From: Rhynochetos jubatus
Taxonomy: Eukaryota > Chordata > Aves > Eurypygiformes > Rhynochetidae
Direction of reading: 5' to 3'
NCBI GenBank assembly: GCA_027574665.1
Contig: CM050655.1
Coordinates: 14,937,170-15,001,169, forward strand
Length of the DNA: 64,000 nucleotides
Part shown: piece by piece, positions 1-14,149 of the stretch
How positions within the stretch are numbered: the first letter of the stretch is position 1
How the letters are laid out: every line of letters starts with the position of its first letter
Notes under the pieces: generated by a model
The model's input: only the letters and a program-made list of their open reading frames with translations
What the model was told of the DNA's origin: nothing
Database searches by the model: none
Position numbers and translations under genes: made by a program

Positions 1-3000
1 TGAAAAGAAACAAAGCTACACAGCGTCAATATTGGGGATGACATAAAATAAACAGAGGTTGAGTAAATGTGAGATTTTGTTTGCATACTCCAATTTCAGG
101 TTCTAGGCTATCTGGAAATACTGCTCGAATTAGAGAACACCTGTTTGTAACACCACTTTTTGGTCAAAACCTAGGGGGCAAATAAGTCACTACAAGAAAC
201 CCACCGACTTGTTTCTAGATATTTCTTTCTAATGTTTTTCCTTTATCCATTTCACAGCATGCTCTTTTTACTTTCGTATATTCTCTTTCATTTGTTTTAT
301 GACACGGCCAAAGACAACTTCCAATTCAGAGGCAAATAAAGCCTTTCTTTTTTTTACCTAAAAAGAAAGACTAACTAAATTTCAGCTAGACACTATTTCA
401 CTCACATATTTAATTTTCTGCTCTTTAAGTATTTCCAGTTACTACTTAACAATAGTGAAGCTCCAACAGTGTTAAATAGAGGTCCAAGAGTTTTCCTACC
501 TTTATCTGAGTTCAAGAGTTCCCAAGGCTGCTCTCCCTGCACTTCAGGTTAAGCTGGTGATCCCCAGCACATTCAGACATATCTCAGTGAAGCAGTAGCT
601 CTTCTACCTTCTTATCCAGAAAAAATTAGATTGGGAATGTTCAGCCCTCTGATCCTGCTTTCCCTGGGCTTTCAGATTCTGAGCAAGGTGAACTTAGATT
701 TAGTTTCTCCCTCAGGTGCTACCCAATCCTTCCAGATTGTCCTAGACAGAAGGGCTTCAGAGTTCTCTGGTTGTGCGTTTTGTAGGGCAAGATTATCACC
801 CTTTGAGGATGCTTGGTTGCTTTGTCAATCTTTAGGAAATCAGCAACAGAAAGTAGCCCATTCTTGGTCTTCCAAAAAGTGCTGGCCCAAAACACCAAAA
901 AAATAGACCACAAAGTTATTGTGAGCACTCCTGGCTAGACATGTTGCACAGTTAGACGTAGCACATTACATCTAGGCCAATAAACTAATTAGATAGTAAA
1001 TATTAGAAGACCTACTCATTCATTAGACTAATTGAGCTAATGCTGTCCAGACATTAAAACACGGGGAAAGAAAGCTATATGCAAACAAAACAGCTGTAAT
1101 GACTTTCTGATAAATAATTTCAGGCTGAATAAGGCTGGAGGATATTACTCAAGGGTAGCAGAAAGATTTCCTTTGCACAGCAGCAATAATCTATATCTCC
1201 ACAGAGAATTTAAATACATGATTGAGATCTGCAGCACACTATGTTCACTGCAGATGTAGCGGTCATGTTTTCATCAGAAACCAGCATCCCCAAATTCACA
1301 TCTGGTTTTCAGAAATATACTCCATTTACATGTACTGTATTTATGGAAAAATGGACAAAAGGTGCTTGAAATAAAAGGGTTGGAAAGAATGAGAAAGAGA
1401 AGCAGTCATTAGAATTCAGAATCTTACTTATTTGTTACTTTCTCAACAAAATATAATCCAAAGAAAAGAGAAAAAATTGAGCTTCTAGGTCTTCCATACC
1501 TAGACTACTGTAATCCTGTTTTTTAAAATTGAGATTTTAAATAGATATTAATTCAGCTTATTAGCTCTGAGCTAAAATTGTTCCAAACTGAATCTTGTTA
1601 ATTCGGAATTCTTTTTTTTTATTATTTGTGTCTGAAAAATAAAGCACAAAAGCTTCATTCACTCTGACACAAAGTCCCATTGCTGATAGTAGGTCTCTAC
1701 TGTAGCTGTAAATGAACAGTTTCTGAGTACAGCCTTTTCCCTAATGTGATTCTGTTCTCTCATTTGTAGTAGTTTAGCAAAGAACAGAAGGACAATACCC
1801 ACTTTATAACCCTTTTTTCTGATATATCAATGGGAGCTTGGGAATTGTCTGACCCGTTTGCCATTCGAACAGCAGGACAGCAGGCATGCAGTTGTAGAAT
1901 GTCTGTGTGTACGTGCATGTTAGCATACAACGAGCACACATATCACAGCAAGGTGTCAGAAAAAGCCAAGTCCGCAAAGGTTTTTTCCCACATCACATCC
2001 TTGTTTTACCAAGCAAGGTGGAATATGTCTATAGTCACCTTGGCTGGCTGCATGTCCTTCTCACATGCTTGCATGTAAACACCTTCTCATTTACTCATTT
2101 CCACAGATTCCTGCTAGTGACATTCCTTTTTTTCCCCACTACTTCCTTCGTGACATGAACTGGAGGGATAGCCAGACAACAGCCTTGGGAAAGAATGAAA
2201 GAAACTAGGAGAAGGGAATATTCTGTACAGAAATGAGAAAGGGTAAAGAGTATCAAGAGAAGTGTGGAAGGGGAGAGGAAAGCCCTGAAATACTGATACT
2301 GCCAGGGCGGTGCAGTGATGGGTATATATTCTGGAGCCAGTTTGTAGGGAGAGAAAAGTTATCCAAAACCAAAACTCTTTCACTGCCTCTCACTGGCCCA
2401 ATCAAAGGAATGCCGTTTCCAAATTTAGACTCTTGCTGGTATCCTGGCCCTGTACGTGCAGACTGTGTGTCTGCCACATTAAAATTTTGTTCAGCTCCCC
2501 CAGATTAACATTAAGAATCCATGTTCTGCCTGGAGTAACTCAAATGGAATCCATTTATCACAAAGCTTCTTCCTTTAGATAGTTACAGAAAAAAATATTT
2601 ATATCAATATCTTCAAACATTTCAATGACTTAAACCAACTTTGGCCTGAAAGGGAACAATTTTGAGCATTATTTTCAAGGAGACTGTCCTGCAGCTGTGA
2701 CTTTCTTACGGTGCTGGCTGCTGTTACTCCTCCACCCTTATGAGTTATGAGACATGCATCCAAGTGATAGAAATCCCATCACTTACCCTTATCTATGAGA
2801 TATCCTGTAATTTGATATGAAAGTGTAAAAATGTTTTGAGAAATAGATCTGGGCAGAATTTACTGCACATGCCCTCCAAGCCTCATCCAGTGGAATCATT
2901 TATCAAATATGTGAGAACGTGTCACACTGAGGATTTCTGAGCCTTGTCCTAAATTGCATTTTATATATGGATTAATGAATTAAGTAATAAATCAAGAAAG

Positions 3001-3442
3001 ACTGCTGTGCCCCGATTACTCTCAGTTCCTCATACACAACTTCTTTTAACATCCTACCTGCAAGGCAATGGGGGAAGCAAGGGGGAGGGATAGCACAGAA
3101 AGAGACAGGACTGGAGGGAATCAGCTTTCCTCTTCATAGCGATGTTACCTCGTGCTGCTTAGCCTTTTTTGATTGTATTTGACAAGTGTTGCCTAAAATT
3201 GTATGGGAAACAGAATTCTTCCCTCCCTAAAAACACCCATGTGAGCTCTGAGATTGGTTTTCTTCATGCATAGCCTAATTACTGTCTTCTAGAAAAAATA
3301 TTTTACAGCATATTGGTTCTTTGTCTACAGTAAAGTGTGGAAATAGATCCCACGCACTTCTGCAGCATTATATCTCTTACTCCCCCAAAGGAGTCAACTG
3401 CAATTGTACTAAGAGCAGTAGTTGGATATTGTCCTAAAGGAC
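1..3442. other. Intergenic DNA, no gene seen
   Basis: AT-rich sequence on the 3' side of RPS24. Open frames are short (at most 91 codons), overlap on both strands and lack family resemblance or exon-like borders, so none is called. There is no clear repeat family. Distal regulatory DNA or an unrecognised non-coding transcript cannot be excluded by eye. Confidence 0.6.
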
Positions 3443-3914
3443 TGTGGTGGGCTGACCCTGGCTGGAGGCCAGGTACCCACCAAATCCACTCTGTCACTGC
3501 CCTCCTCAGCTGAGCAGGGGACAGAAAACATAACAAAAGGCTCATGGGTTAAGAGAAGGACAGAGCCATCACTCAGCAATTGCCACCACAGGCAAAACAG
3601 ACTCAGTTGGTGAAAATTTAATTTAAATTCTTACCAATCATACCAGAGAAGAAGAGAACTAAAATCAAATCTTAAAAGCACTCCCAATTTCTCTACCTCC
3701 TTCCCACCAGCAGCACAGCAGGATGGGGAATGGGCTCAGCCTTGGCCAGCAGCTGGTCTGGCACAGGGCTGGCTGGCATTGGCTGTCTCTGACATGAGGG
3801 AGGCTTCTGGCAGCTGCCCACAGAAGCCACCCCTGAAGCCCCCTGGCAGCTTCTCACAGAAGCCACCCCTGAAGCCCCCCTGCTACCAGAACCTTGCCAC
3901 ACAAACCCAATGCA
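3443..3914 (+). mobile_element. Solo LTR, ERVL-like (avian)
   Basis: The block opens with TGTGGTGGGCTGACCCTGG and closes with CAAACCCAATGCA, the TG...CA ends expected of an LTR. Internal phrases (the GGCTCATGGGTTAAGAGAAG region, CCAATTTCTCTACCTCC-like stretch, the AGAAGCCACCCCTGAAGCCC segment present twice) match my memory of the ERVL-type LTRs widespread in Neoaves genomes. It is about 472 bp, apparently shortened internally. No gag, pol or env remains lie on either side, so it looks like a solo LTR left by recombination. The 5-bp flanks (AGGAC and ACATC) do not match, so no target-site duplication is seen. The family name is from memory and unverified. The small open frame inside it on the minus strand is not a gene. 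Confidence 0.8.
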
Positions 3915-5902
3915 ACATCTCAGTTACAACAGAAACCAGCACTGACGTAACAAGCTAAATAACTTGTTAGAAGGTTACCTCAAATAAGGTGAGAGCGTCT
4001 ACATGAAGGGATTCCGCCTCTTAAACAATTTATCAATGTTTTCATGGTGGGAATTCGCCACACATAGACAAACTCCAAATGCCATGAAAACGCATTAACT
4101 TTCACAGTCTACTCACAGATTTCTCCTGGCAGGTGGTGCACAGGCAAAGTCCAAGAGACTTTTCTAAGACTTTAATAAAGCAAATCATCTTTCTGTAGCT
4201 TGTGGAATCTGTCTAGATTTATTTTCTTTTAGGCATTGTAATGTCTTTGGGAAGGAGTGTAAATGAGGTAGAGACATTTCTGGCTCCCAACAGTGGAGGG
4301 CTGTATGACTTTTAATCACAAGTGCTCTGACAATGTTTGCTATTCTGTTGCTGGAAAATCCCCCTTGCCTATCCTGAAGCTTTTTTTTCCTCCTTATCCC
4401 TCATTTACATTCCCTCTTTCATCCAAACAACACCACAAGTTCAGCATTTCGACAGGTTGTCATCAGTATCATTCCTATCCTGAGGGCTAGATCCACGACG
4501 TACAATTGTTCTCCACGGCCTGTTTCATCTTTCCTATACAGCGTTAAGGGGGATGCAAAAATATTTCAATGTTTTAGCATGCACACTGCTGTAGAAAGGG
4601 GGGATAACACATTTTAGCCTTCAAAAGGATGGATGACAGATTAATACAACAAACCTGGAAGAAGCTGGATAGATAGCCAGGAAGAGATGACATAAGGTGC
4701 AGGAGAATGAGTTCTAAATTGGTGCTGAAACAAGCCATGTTAGCACTGATGTCATGAATTCAGTGTTTGCATACCACAGCAAATGTTTGTTTTCTCCTCA
4801 GGGACAGTTTGTGTTTGTTATAGCTGACAACAAGAAAGGTGAGGAAGAAAGAGACACTGTGTTTTAAAGCATGATAGGGGAAAAAAAAACCCCAAGACTT
4901 TTATATTTTCCTGGTGTTTGGAGAAGAGCTTGCTCTCTGCAATATAAACAGATGGGAACTGGTGAGGATGGGAGTTGTTCAAATGGAGGGACATAGGGAA
5001 ACAAATTCTGGGGTAAATGCTGAATGCTGATCTGGCCAGGATGCTGATAGAGGGCTCTAGACACTAGAAGGCAAACCAACACTGGAGAATCAAGAAGCCA
5101 TTTGCTAGTAATTTCAAGCCACCTATACTGGAGTCCTGGAGTGCTATCAACATAGCATAAAATTGCTCAGACTATTTATCCTACAGCTAAAAGGAGCAGA
5201 TGATGGGTAAACAATCAGCACTCTCACACATACTCACGTGGTTTGACTCCAAAGAAGTACTCCAGCATTTTGGGGGTTTTCTTTTGTAGCTGATGGCAAC
5301 TGCTGAACAGTCCCACTGATGACGAACAACGGACAGCTCACTTCCCATTGCTGTCTGGGTTGACTCCACAGAAATAATGCAAAAATCAGAAAGAATTGTC
5401 TCACTACACTAAGTAGATAACCTCATTCCTTATGCAATTCCCTGTGTATATTCACTGAGTATAGCAGAGCTACATTTGAAAAACAAAATAATTACCCTAC
5501 TAAGTCTTCCTCACTCACATCACATCTTTAAAGGAAAAAAAATTTTCTTCTGTATTTCAAGTTTTAAGAGCTCAGAGCTGAGATGCAAAATAAAATCAGT
5601 ATTTCAGGCTAGGATTGTCTGTCACTGCTTATGGTACAGTAGCCAGAACAGTGTAATTTCCTGTTGAAGCGCAAAAAGAAATTAAAAGTGTGGCTCATCC
5701 CGGAACTTCACATTGCAGACAAGTGATGGTATTGTTACCGCCGGTAAATATTTTAGCTATGTAGAAATTTCTTTTTCTATTTCGAGCTCCCTAACAAATA
5801 CTGTAAAAGAGAGCTATATTTTTATGTCTACAAACATGTTCAGTACAGGTTAACTATCTTCAGGTGACACCTCGCCGGGCAGGCGATTTCTTGTCCTGTT
5901 GT

Positions 5903-5912
5903 TGCGTAACAA
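5903..5912. promoter_or_regulatory. C/EBP-PAR bZIP-like site
   Basis: GTTGCGTAAC contains TTGCGTAA, a good match to C/EBP and PAR-bZIP/NFIL3 half-site combinations. It lies in a locally GC-richer patch (about 5876-5935) within AT-rich DNA. Such matches occur often by chance, so function is only a possibility. Confidence 0.25.
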
Positions 5913-8100
5913 CCCAGCTCAGCGGAGACAGTGCAATTAGGCCAGGAAGGCTCTAGTAGCAAATAACAATTTTTAAGAATTTGAGCATTTGCATATTTGT
6001 TTTTCTCATGTAATATTGTTGGCCTTCACTTAGATTTACAGCATTAGGGAATGTTTTTAAGTATTTTATCCATGTATCACATTCTCTGAAGAGGGCTTCA
6101 CTGTATATCTACAGTATCACACTTCTGCAGTAAAACAAGCATCTGAAGAACCCTTATGAAAATACGTAAAAGCCAATTATTGTGATTTGTGTTTACATTC
6201 CAGCTGTCTTGTAACGAGATTTTTTTCCATGCCATTAAAAAAAGAAGCTAATGCTGCCAGTTTCTGGACTCAGAGATAAAGTTTATGAAAACATTTAAGT
6301 ACATATTTCAGGTTTTGCCTTATTGAGAGATTTTCCTGAAAAGACGGTGATTTAAACGTACACAGGAGTGCCTTCATGAATTGAAAACTTGATTTCATAG
6401 ATGCAAGGAAATGCACGAGACTGAACTCAAGCACCCATCTGCAGCCTTGGGTTCCTTCCCAACTCAAAGTAACGTCTCACAGTGCAGTTACTGACCTTTG
6501 ATGACAAATGCCTAATGTATTTCAGGTCTGAGCAGTCCAGATCATTCAATAGGGCAGTTGACAGGAGAGATCTGACTTGCAAGGATTTCTTCCAACCTAC
6601 TAAGATTTCTACTTAACTTTGAGCTGCAGACAGAAGGTAAAAGATAAAAACTTGTTACCAGCAATATATGAATCCCAGCTTTTCTGAAATGCCTCTAGTC
6701 AACCTGCCCACACCAAGGCACAAAGGTCTTAGAGGCTGCCTCTAGCTCCCCCCACACGCAAATGTCTCTAGAGAGCAGTCAGCTGAGCATCCCAGCACAG
6801 GCATCTAGCGCACACATACTGAAAAACCTGAATTAACTCCTATAGGAAATGGGAAGTGGAATGAATACGACTGTATGGTGTACCCAAACTGCAGCTGCTG
6901 TAACAGCATTTAAGAATGTTCCCATTTCTTAAAGGGTACCGTGCATATTCAACCTTTCTCAGTCTTAATTACAAAGCAAAAAATAAAATGATCCTCTTAC
7001 TGTATGTCCTTATTTACCCCTCTCATCTGCTCTGGCATTTTAATATCCAAGTTTGAGTTAGAAACAGATGCCTCAGCTTTAGCACCCTCCCGTAATGGCT
7101 TAATACCCTAGGTAAGATCAACAACACAGGAAAAAGATGCTACACTGAGAACAACTTCTGAGCAAATGGGCCTGAATATTCATTAAACAACATTTAATTT
7201 AAACACCCAAACTCTAAAATCAGCAACATATGGGCCTGTTTTATTTTACATAAACTGAATAGGAGGTTGTGCCATTAGTTTCTGCAGACATAATGTTCAT
7301 TACAAATGAAGTATGTTTTCCTTTAGGGAAAGCACCACCATTTCTGTAGCGTTGTCATTCCCCCAAACGGTTCAGTATACTTGCCATATGAAGTATTCTT
7401 CTTGGCTATGTGCTTCAAAATGTAAACAAAATTCCCATAGATCTTCATCAACAAAGGGAACCTGGGGCAAATTAAATTCTTTAATGAGAGACAAAGAAAA
7501 AAGCCCGCCCTTTACCATGTTTAAGAGACTGTCTCGACTACATAGTTTGCTACATGGGTTTTCCCCTTACTCTTTGTGATTGAATATTTTTGCATCAATA
7601 ACTGTGTGGTATGTGCTTCGACAGTCCTCTGCTGGCTGAAGGATTACTTTGCACTATCTCTTGTGCTGCTGTCCTTTTATACACCCTCACTGAAGAGCAT
7701 GATATTTGCTCCTGACATTTGTGTAGATTGAAAAGGACCAGATATGAAATATTTTGATTACTCAGCAGGCTCCACGAAAAGTATTGTACACACGTGCCTG
7801 TACTTCTCATCCCAAGACAACTATTTAACTGGTAAAACAAATATTAAAAAACAGGCTGAGGGGATAAGCAGTTGAACTAAGCTGAAAAGCAAAAGAGAAG
7901 CATCACCACATCCGAGCTTGGAGGATCTGTTCTTTCTGCAGTGTTGCTCTGTCACTACAGTTATCAAGAAGTATTAACTGAAGAATGGACCTCAGCAGTA
8001 CCCTGCGCACAGTGTTTACTTGGTGGCTGTCTGCTGTAGTATTCTTCCATCTCCATGTTCTAATTCTATTAAGTGAGGCACTGAAAGGTTGTCTTCTTGC

Positions 8101-8188
8101 CTTTGGGGGTGTGTTTGGGTTTTTGGGATTGGTGGTTTTTTGTGGGTTTTGTTTTTTGGGGGTTTTTTGTGGCTTTTTTTTTTTTAAT
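8101..8188 (+). repeat. T/G-rich low-complexity tract
   Basis: Runs of T broken by G-runs of 2-5 (GGGGG, GGG, GGG, GG, GGG, GGGGG), ending in a T-run of about 12. Spacing is irregular and one loop is long, so it is only an imperfect G-quadruplex candidate. Both strands are open through part of it because of biased composition, not coding. Confidence 0.6.
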
Positions 8189-11100
8189 TAAGAAGCCCTT
8201 CAGAAATCCTTTTCTATCTTTACTTAAGAGAGACATTGTAGGACTGAAGAATTGTGGCACCTTGATACAGCTGGGAAACATTTTCTTTCATCCACAGAAA
8301 CACAGGAATACAAAAGGCTTTACAAGCATCCCTTAACTCTGGACACAGCAACTTCAGGTCCCTCCAAGGGTGTTTTTTGGAACTGGTACCCAAAAGGTGC
8401 CAGTGGAGCATTGATCAACCACTAGGAAAGAGACCAATAAACTAATTCCTTTTAGAAGCTACATGATTATTGTTTATTCCTACACAGTCTATAGGAAAAT
8501 AAAGCTAGTGAAAGCATCTGTAAGCAGCACAAATCTATGAAACAAAGAAACACCAGTGGGATGCTTACCCTCCCTAGTAACCACAGTAAAGGGAGTTAAC
8601 CCTTTCCTGACTCAACCCAGCACAAGATGTACAGTAGAAACACAGGAAACATGGAGATGTATCACTAAGGAAATATGTCTTGAGACATGCACCAGTGCAA
8701 CAGCCAAAGAGAGGCAGCATTTCCTAAAAGGGCGTGGAAAGGACTGACACAGATTTCAAAGAAACATGTACTAAGCTTTGGCTAAGCAAAGATTTGTGGG
8801 TTACACAAACCTCAGGCTTTGTAAAGGTGAGAGCAAAATATGGAAGACTGAAGAACTACCTTTCCTCACCTCTTAAAGCATTTACTCTAATGTTTAAGAT
8901 ACACTATGGAGTAATCAACATAGGGACATACATTCTGAATGAGTTGTAAACCCAAGGTGCCCCTAGATAAGCTGCCAGTGAGTTCAGACTAAAAGGGTAC
9001 AATATTATGTTGGTATGTCATCACTGAGAGAAGTAAAAATTAATCCCCACACAAGCCATTGGAAGTGTAAATCTGCTGAAGACACCCAACACCCAGGAGT
9101 TCTTCTGTACCACAAATGGTTACAATACTGCCAACTAGACCGATGGCCTCTGAAAAGAGCTTTTAAAACGAAGAGAAGTCACCTCATGACTTATCTGAAC
9201 CCAACAGAAAAAAATCACCTGCTCTTAGGCAGAAGCATTGCATCAGGCTGAGTACTGCCAGAAACATCAAACACAGACTAGTTGCCAGGTTGAAGGGTAG
9301 CAGAGCTATTGAGTGCGTTGTAGGAAACCACTAAGGCCGAGCTGTTTGAGGCCTGGTTGCACTGAGTGTGTTCAGCCTCCCACAGAGAACTTGCACAGAA
9401 GCAAGTCCTGCCTCTGAATTCTGAATGTGAATTCTGAGAGCTCTTATGTTTTACAATACTCCTCCTCTTAGCCTTAAGAAAAAAAAGGATTAATTTCACA
9501 TCTGTAGTGTGAACCATCCAACTATAAAGGAAACAGTGAAACAAAACTATGCAAATACTATCGACCAACCTTCTAAAAGTCAACTTATTCCCCCTTTTTA
9601 ACTTGAAAATATTAAGCCACTTGCATTGTGATTTTTACGTTGGCAGTTAAACCAGACAGAAAACACTGAAAAAGCAAGACGTCGGTCCCAATTTTCTACT
9701 TAGAACCAACACTGTGCAGGAGATATGGATCTGAGGTCATTTACCAGAGAAAAGTTTTATTATCAGTGATTGAAACCAGTTATCAAATCAACACAAATGA
9801 TGCTTGGCTTAACAAACAGGCTAGCAAAAACTGACAGAAAATGATAGCAGGGCAGCAGCTCCCGTACAATCAAGTCAGATCATCATGCAAGGCAGCGAAG
9901 CATGTTTCTCCTAACGCAGGTCAGTTTGCAGTCTGGCCAGCTTCATTAGATAACAAGCTGCCTTTTAACCCTATGAACACACACAGAAGCTGTTACCATC
10001 TACCCCAGTGAAGCATTGGGCTCACACGGCTTTTGCTGGTTGTGTAACATCTACTGTGTTGAGAGCAGCCACAGATGCTCTGAACATCCTTCTGCCTCAG
10101 CACACTACTTGACCTTATTTAGGATCTGTGTATGAACAGCAGTAACTGGAAAGGAAGATGGAGCTTTTTTATTAGTAGTACTGCTTGCCCATGGCCAGGT
10201 CTTGGAAAAAACACGCCATTATCTGCTAGCACACAGGATGCCTTTTAGCCACTTGCGCAGCTGTTTCATTAGCTGCAGCCTTTACAGAGAGCAGAGACTG
10301 AAATTAAGAGGAAACTAACTGAATTCCAGATGAGGATAGAGTTCCACAAAAGATTTTTTTTTTTTAAGACAGAGTTCACAGTGTTAGCAATAAACATAAA
10401 ACTAAGTCTCCATTGAATCTCTTGAAAACAGAAGAGTCCAAAAGCCTTAATGGACTAGGATGTGGCTACTCCTGGCATGGACTTGTCAAAGCTTACTTAA
10501 ATCTTTCCATTTTACACCTTAGAGAGATTTTAACATATGTCTTCACAGAAATACTTAAGACTTATTGCTATTGTGTTAGGAATGCAATGAAGAAAAACAT
10601 TTTGCTACCTACATTGGAAAGTTCCCCTCCTCAAATCAAACTTCACCAGCATTTGGAACAACAAAAAGTAAACTACTCTGATCTGGTCTCTTCACAGCAC
10701 CAAAATATCCATCCAGAAAAAAGACTCAACCTATTAGTTTGGCTCTGCAGGGAGCATTCACATCTACAATTCCCAGCTTTCTGTACAAAGCTAGTATCAA
10801 CAGCTGCTACAGGACAGTGTTCCATTTCCTCTGTGTAGGAAACTAATGACATAAAAATTAGTTTTGTACAGGAACCAACCAGAATAATATAAACAAGTTT
10901 ATTTCTTCTGACTGTTGCAAATAGATTTGATAGTGACCTGCATACTTTATTCCTTAAACGATGCCTTTTGTATGAAAAAAAAGAACACATGAACCTTTTA
11001 TCCCTCTGCCTATAGGTACTGCAGTCTTCTCAGAGCATACTGTGCCTCATTTCTTTCAAACCACTGACAGTATCAGCTTCATTTCTTCCCCTCAACATTT

Positions 11101-14100
11101 GTTCTCAAGCCTGTTACAAGCTGCCCCATAAACAAAACCAACTCATTGCCCAGGTGATGTCCAATGTTACTCTCTCTCATCCATCAGTTACTTTTTTCTA
11201 TGATGTCAAGACACTAATCTCTGCTCTTCCAAACTCTGCTTCCCTGGTAAATCTGTATTTGATCCACTGTAGTTTGTATTTCACCTTCTAGACTACCACC
11301 TCCTTCCGACAGAAGTCGCCAGTATCTGCAGTGCCTTCTATCTCACCAAACGTAAAGGTGGAACCCCAGCAAGGAGTTGGGCTACCTGATCCAGTTTCAA
11401 TTCAGCCAAGCCCTGAGGTGTCAGCACAGCTTGTCAAGTATCTCACAGGAAGACTTTCCTCACTCTCACTAGTCCAGCTACACAATTGAGTCCTTCCTAC
11501 AAAAACACCCCAAGAACTTCCATTGTATTTATACCCCTTTGTGAAAAACACAACACAAACAAGTCCCAGCCATTATAAATGGTAAAGTTAATGAACGTCC
11601 TTCCAACGCATATCAATTTGAGATTTCTCATCAATGGTTTAATTTAGAAGTTCCTTCTCCAAAAACCCTTCCGTCTAATTTGGGGTCCAGACCAGTCAAA
11701 GAGATAAAACACATGAGATCTTGCAATACAAGGACCAGGCCAAAGTCTAAAAGCAGGCAACAGTGACAAAAACTACTACCTACAGCTGATGGGATGTGCC
11801 AAGACCAGCAGGAAATAAAAGGGTACCTTCGGCACACAGTAGGGAAAGAAGTGAAGATTCCTGCTCATCAGTGCTTTCCACTTAATTGTTTTACCTCCCA
11901 CAGGAAAGGGGATTAACCTGGAGTCATCACAGCGTGCCATGTGCGTTACACTTCTGAGTTACAGAACATCTGCTACGCGTTGCTTAGACTGTAGCGTACG
12001 ACAGCAAAACGTTAGCAGAACAGAAACTCACGTGAAGAGCTGCTCACGTCTCCAGACTGCTGAAGCACCAAGATTTCAGATGACAGCTATTCAGTTGTCA
12101 GCCATTTTCCAGGTGGAACGATAACAGAAAAGGACCACCACATCAACACAGCATTTTTCGTAACAGTGGGAAAATTCTAACGGGGTAATCTGATTTGATG
12201 AATTCATCCTAGATCACTTAACATCATTTTGTCCCCTTCATCTGACCCTCATTACTGTGTCATGTGTCCGTCCCCCTTACTGTACCTTGTAAATGAGCCT
12301 GTAATGAATAGCATGTAAGACATCACAAAACTGAAGCATGGAACCTTTAATACTCAGACTGCAGAAGGAAATTCTGCTGAAGAGGTACGTGCCCCCAAAC
12401 AGTTTACTCAAAACATCAAGACTATGCAAGACAAACCTTTATGCCAGAACTTATAGTCCTTTGTGGACTGCTTAAAACTAAGATAAGGAGGCTTCTGAAA
12501 AGAGCAACTAGAATGTGCCAGCACTCTAATGCTGTAAAGTAGCAAACATTTGGAAAACACAAAATGTATGGTCCTCACTGAAACAGATGGTTTCTATTAA
12601 TTTCAAGAAATAATCAGAAAAACATAAATATCACTTAAAGCCCCAGATCCTTAAGACAACTATTTTTAATGCATATTTTCAAAGGAGTTGACCCCTTTGG
12701 CAGGGGATAACTTGGCTTCCTTTCAGCCTATCTTAGGAAAAATTGCTAGACAAGTCTCCCCGTCTTCATTTGTGTTGCTGCATTCATACCACCCCCTAGT
12801 GATTGTTCAATTACATTTAACAGCATGACCCTTCTCTCCTTGGACATTGAACATCATGTAAGGGTTTACAGCAGGTATAACCTTTAAAACACGTTTAGGT
12901 TCTAACCCTACACCTTACATGTCCTCCATATTCCTTACAACCTGTTGAATTATCAGAAATTGACTGTCACCTACCCAAAACCTATCTTTGGACTGCGGAG
13001 TTCAGCGCACATACGGTATCAAAGTACACAAAACCCACTTCTAATACCTCTCTAGCAATCCTTCAAACCTTTGTGAAGAACATCCAATAGGCACCTATCT
13101 TTGAAGGCCTATCTGCCGAGTACCGAGACTTTTTTTTGGGGTATCAAAGCTATTACTCTAGAAGCGATTACTGTTTCACCATCCCCTTAGTCTAGCATCA
13201 CTAGTTCTCCTACGTTAAAAAGAAACTGCAGTATCTGTCCTTTCACCAGGGCATTTGCCTACTCGTCCCAGTTACTAACCTCAGTGAAAGCAGAAACACT
13301 GTAGCATGAGGTACAGAAAAAGGCACTGTACAACTAACAGCTGAACATCGACAACAGCAACCCCCGTAGCTCAAGACTCAGACTGAAGGTACGAGACGAG
13401 GCATGAAGAGCTTTACTATACTTACCAGACCTTGGATGGCAGCTATTAGGACAACATCCTTAACTATCGTTGTTGGTTTTCTGCTCAAACAATAAAAATG
13501 CTTTGCCTGTTAAAATATGCTGCCTCAGCATAAATGTAGTACAAATTAAAAATACTGTACTACAGAAGCTTCATCAGCAGAGCTGCGAGAGCTGCCCACT
13601 CTGTTTCAGTCCTATTTAAAGTATAAAACTTCTATTTTGCTTGATACTCAAATACCTGCACAAGAATGCCCACGCCCCCAGCACAGAGCCACAGCCCCAC
13701 TCACTAACCCAATCTGAAATGAGTCTTTAGCACCAGATGACAGACCTCTGCGCATGCCCTGACAACTCAGAACAGAAGATCAACCATGCCCGACTCCTCC
13801 TTTAGCAGAAATCCTACATGTGGAAGTATTCAGCTCTGAATATCCTGGTCTACATGTTTTGTTCTCCCTTCAACTATATTCTACGGGCCTATGTAATGCA
13901 GGCAGTCAAACAAGCACATCTTCCAACCGTGCCAACTGCAGTTCGAACACCAAATGACAAAAGCATACCTCCCTCCATCAACTATCACCGCCTGCTTGGA
14001 ATTAGGTTACACTGCTAGTTGTAGAAAGCTGATTCACTTCCAATTTGATAATCAAAAGAAGAGTTGTTTAATTATGAAAAAATTTTAATACAGTGCAAAG

Positions 14101-14149
14101 AAAGCACCAACCTTGAATTTCTCAGACTTTACAAAATGGTAGCGTACAA

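Noticed and set aside
3693..3902. 69-codon minus-strand open frame
   Set aside because: Lies wholly inside the solo LTR and arises from its internal repeats.
10413..10838. 141-codon plus-strand open frame and its 105-codon opposite-strand partner
   Set aside because: Both strands are open with no domain, suggesting chance.
13941..13952. GTTCGAAC string resembling a tRNA B-box
   Set aside because: No A-box at the correct distance and no cloverleaf pairing around it.
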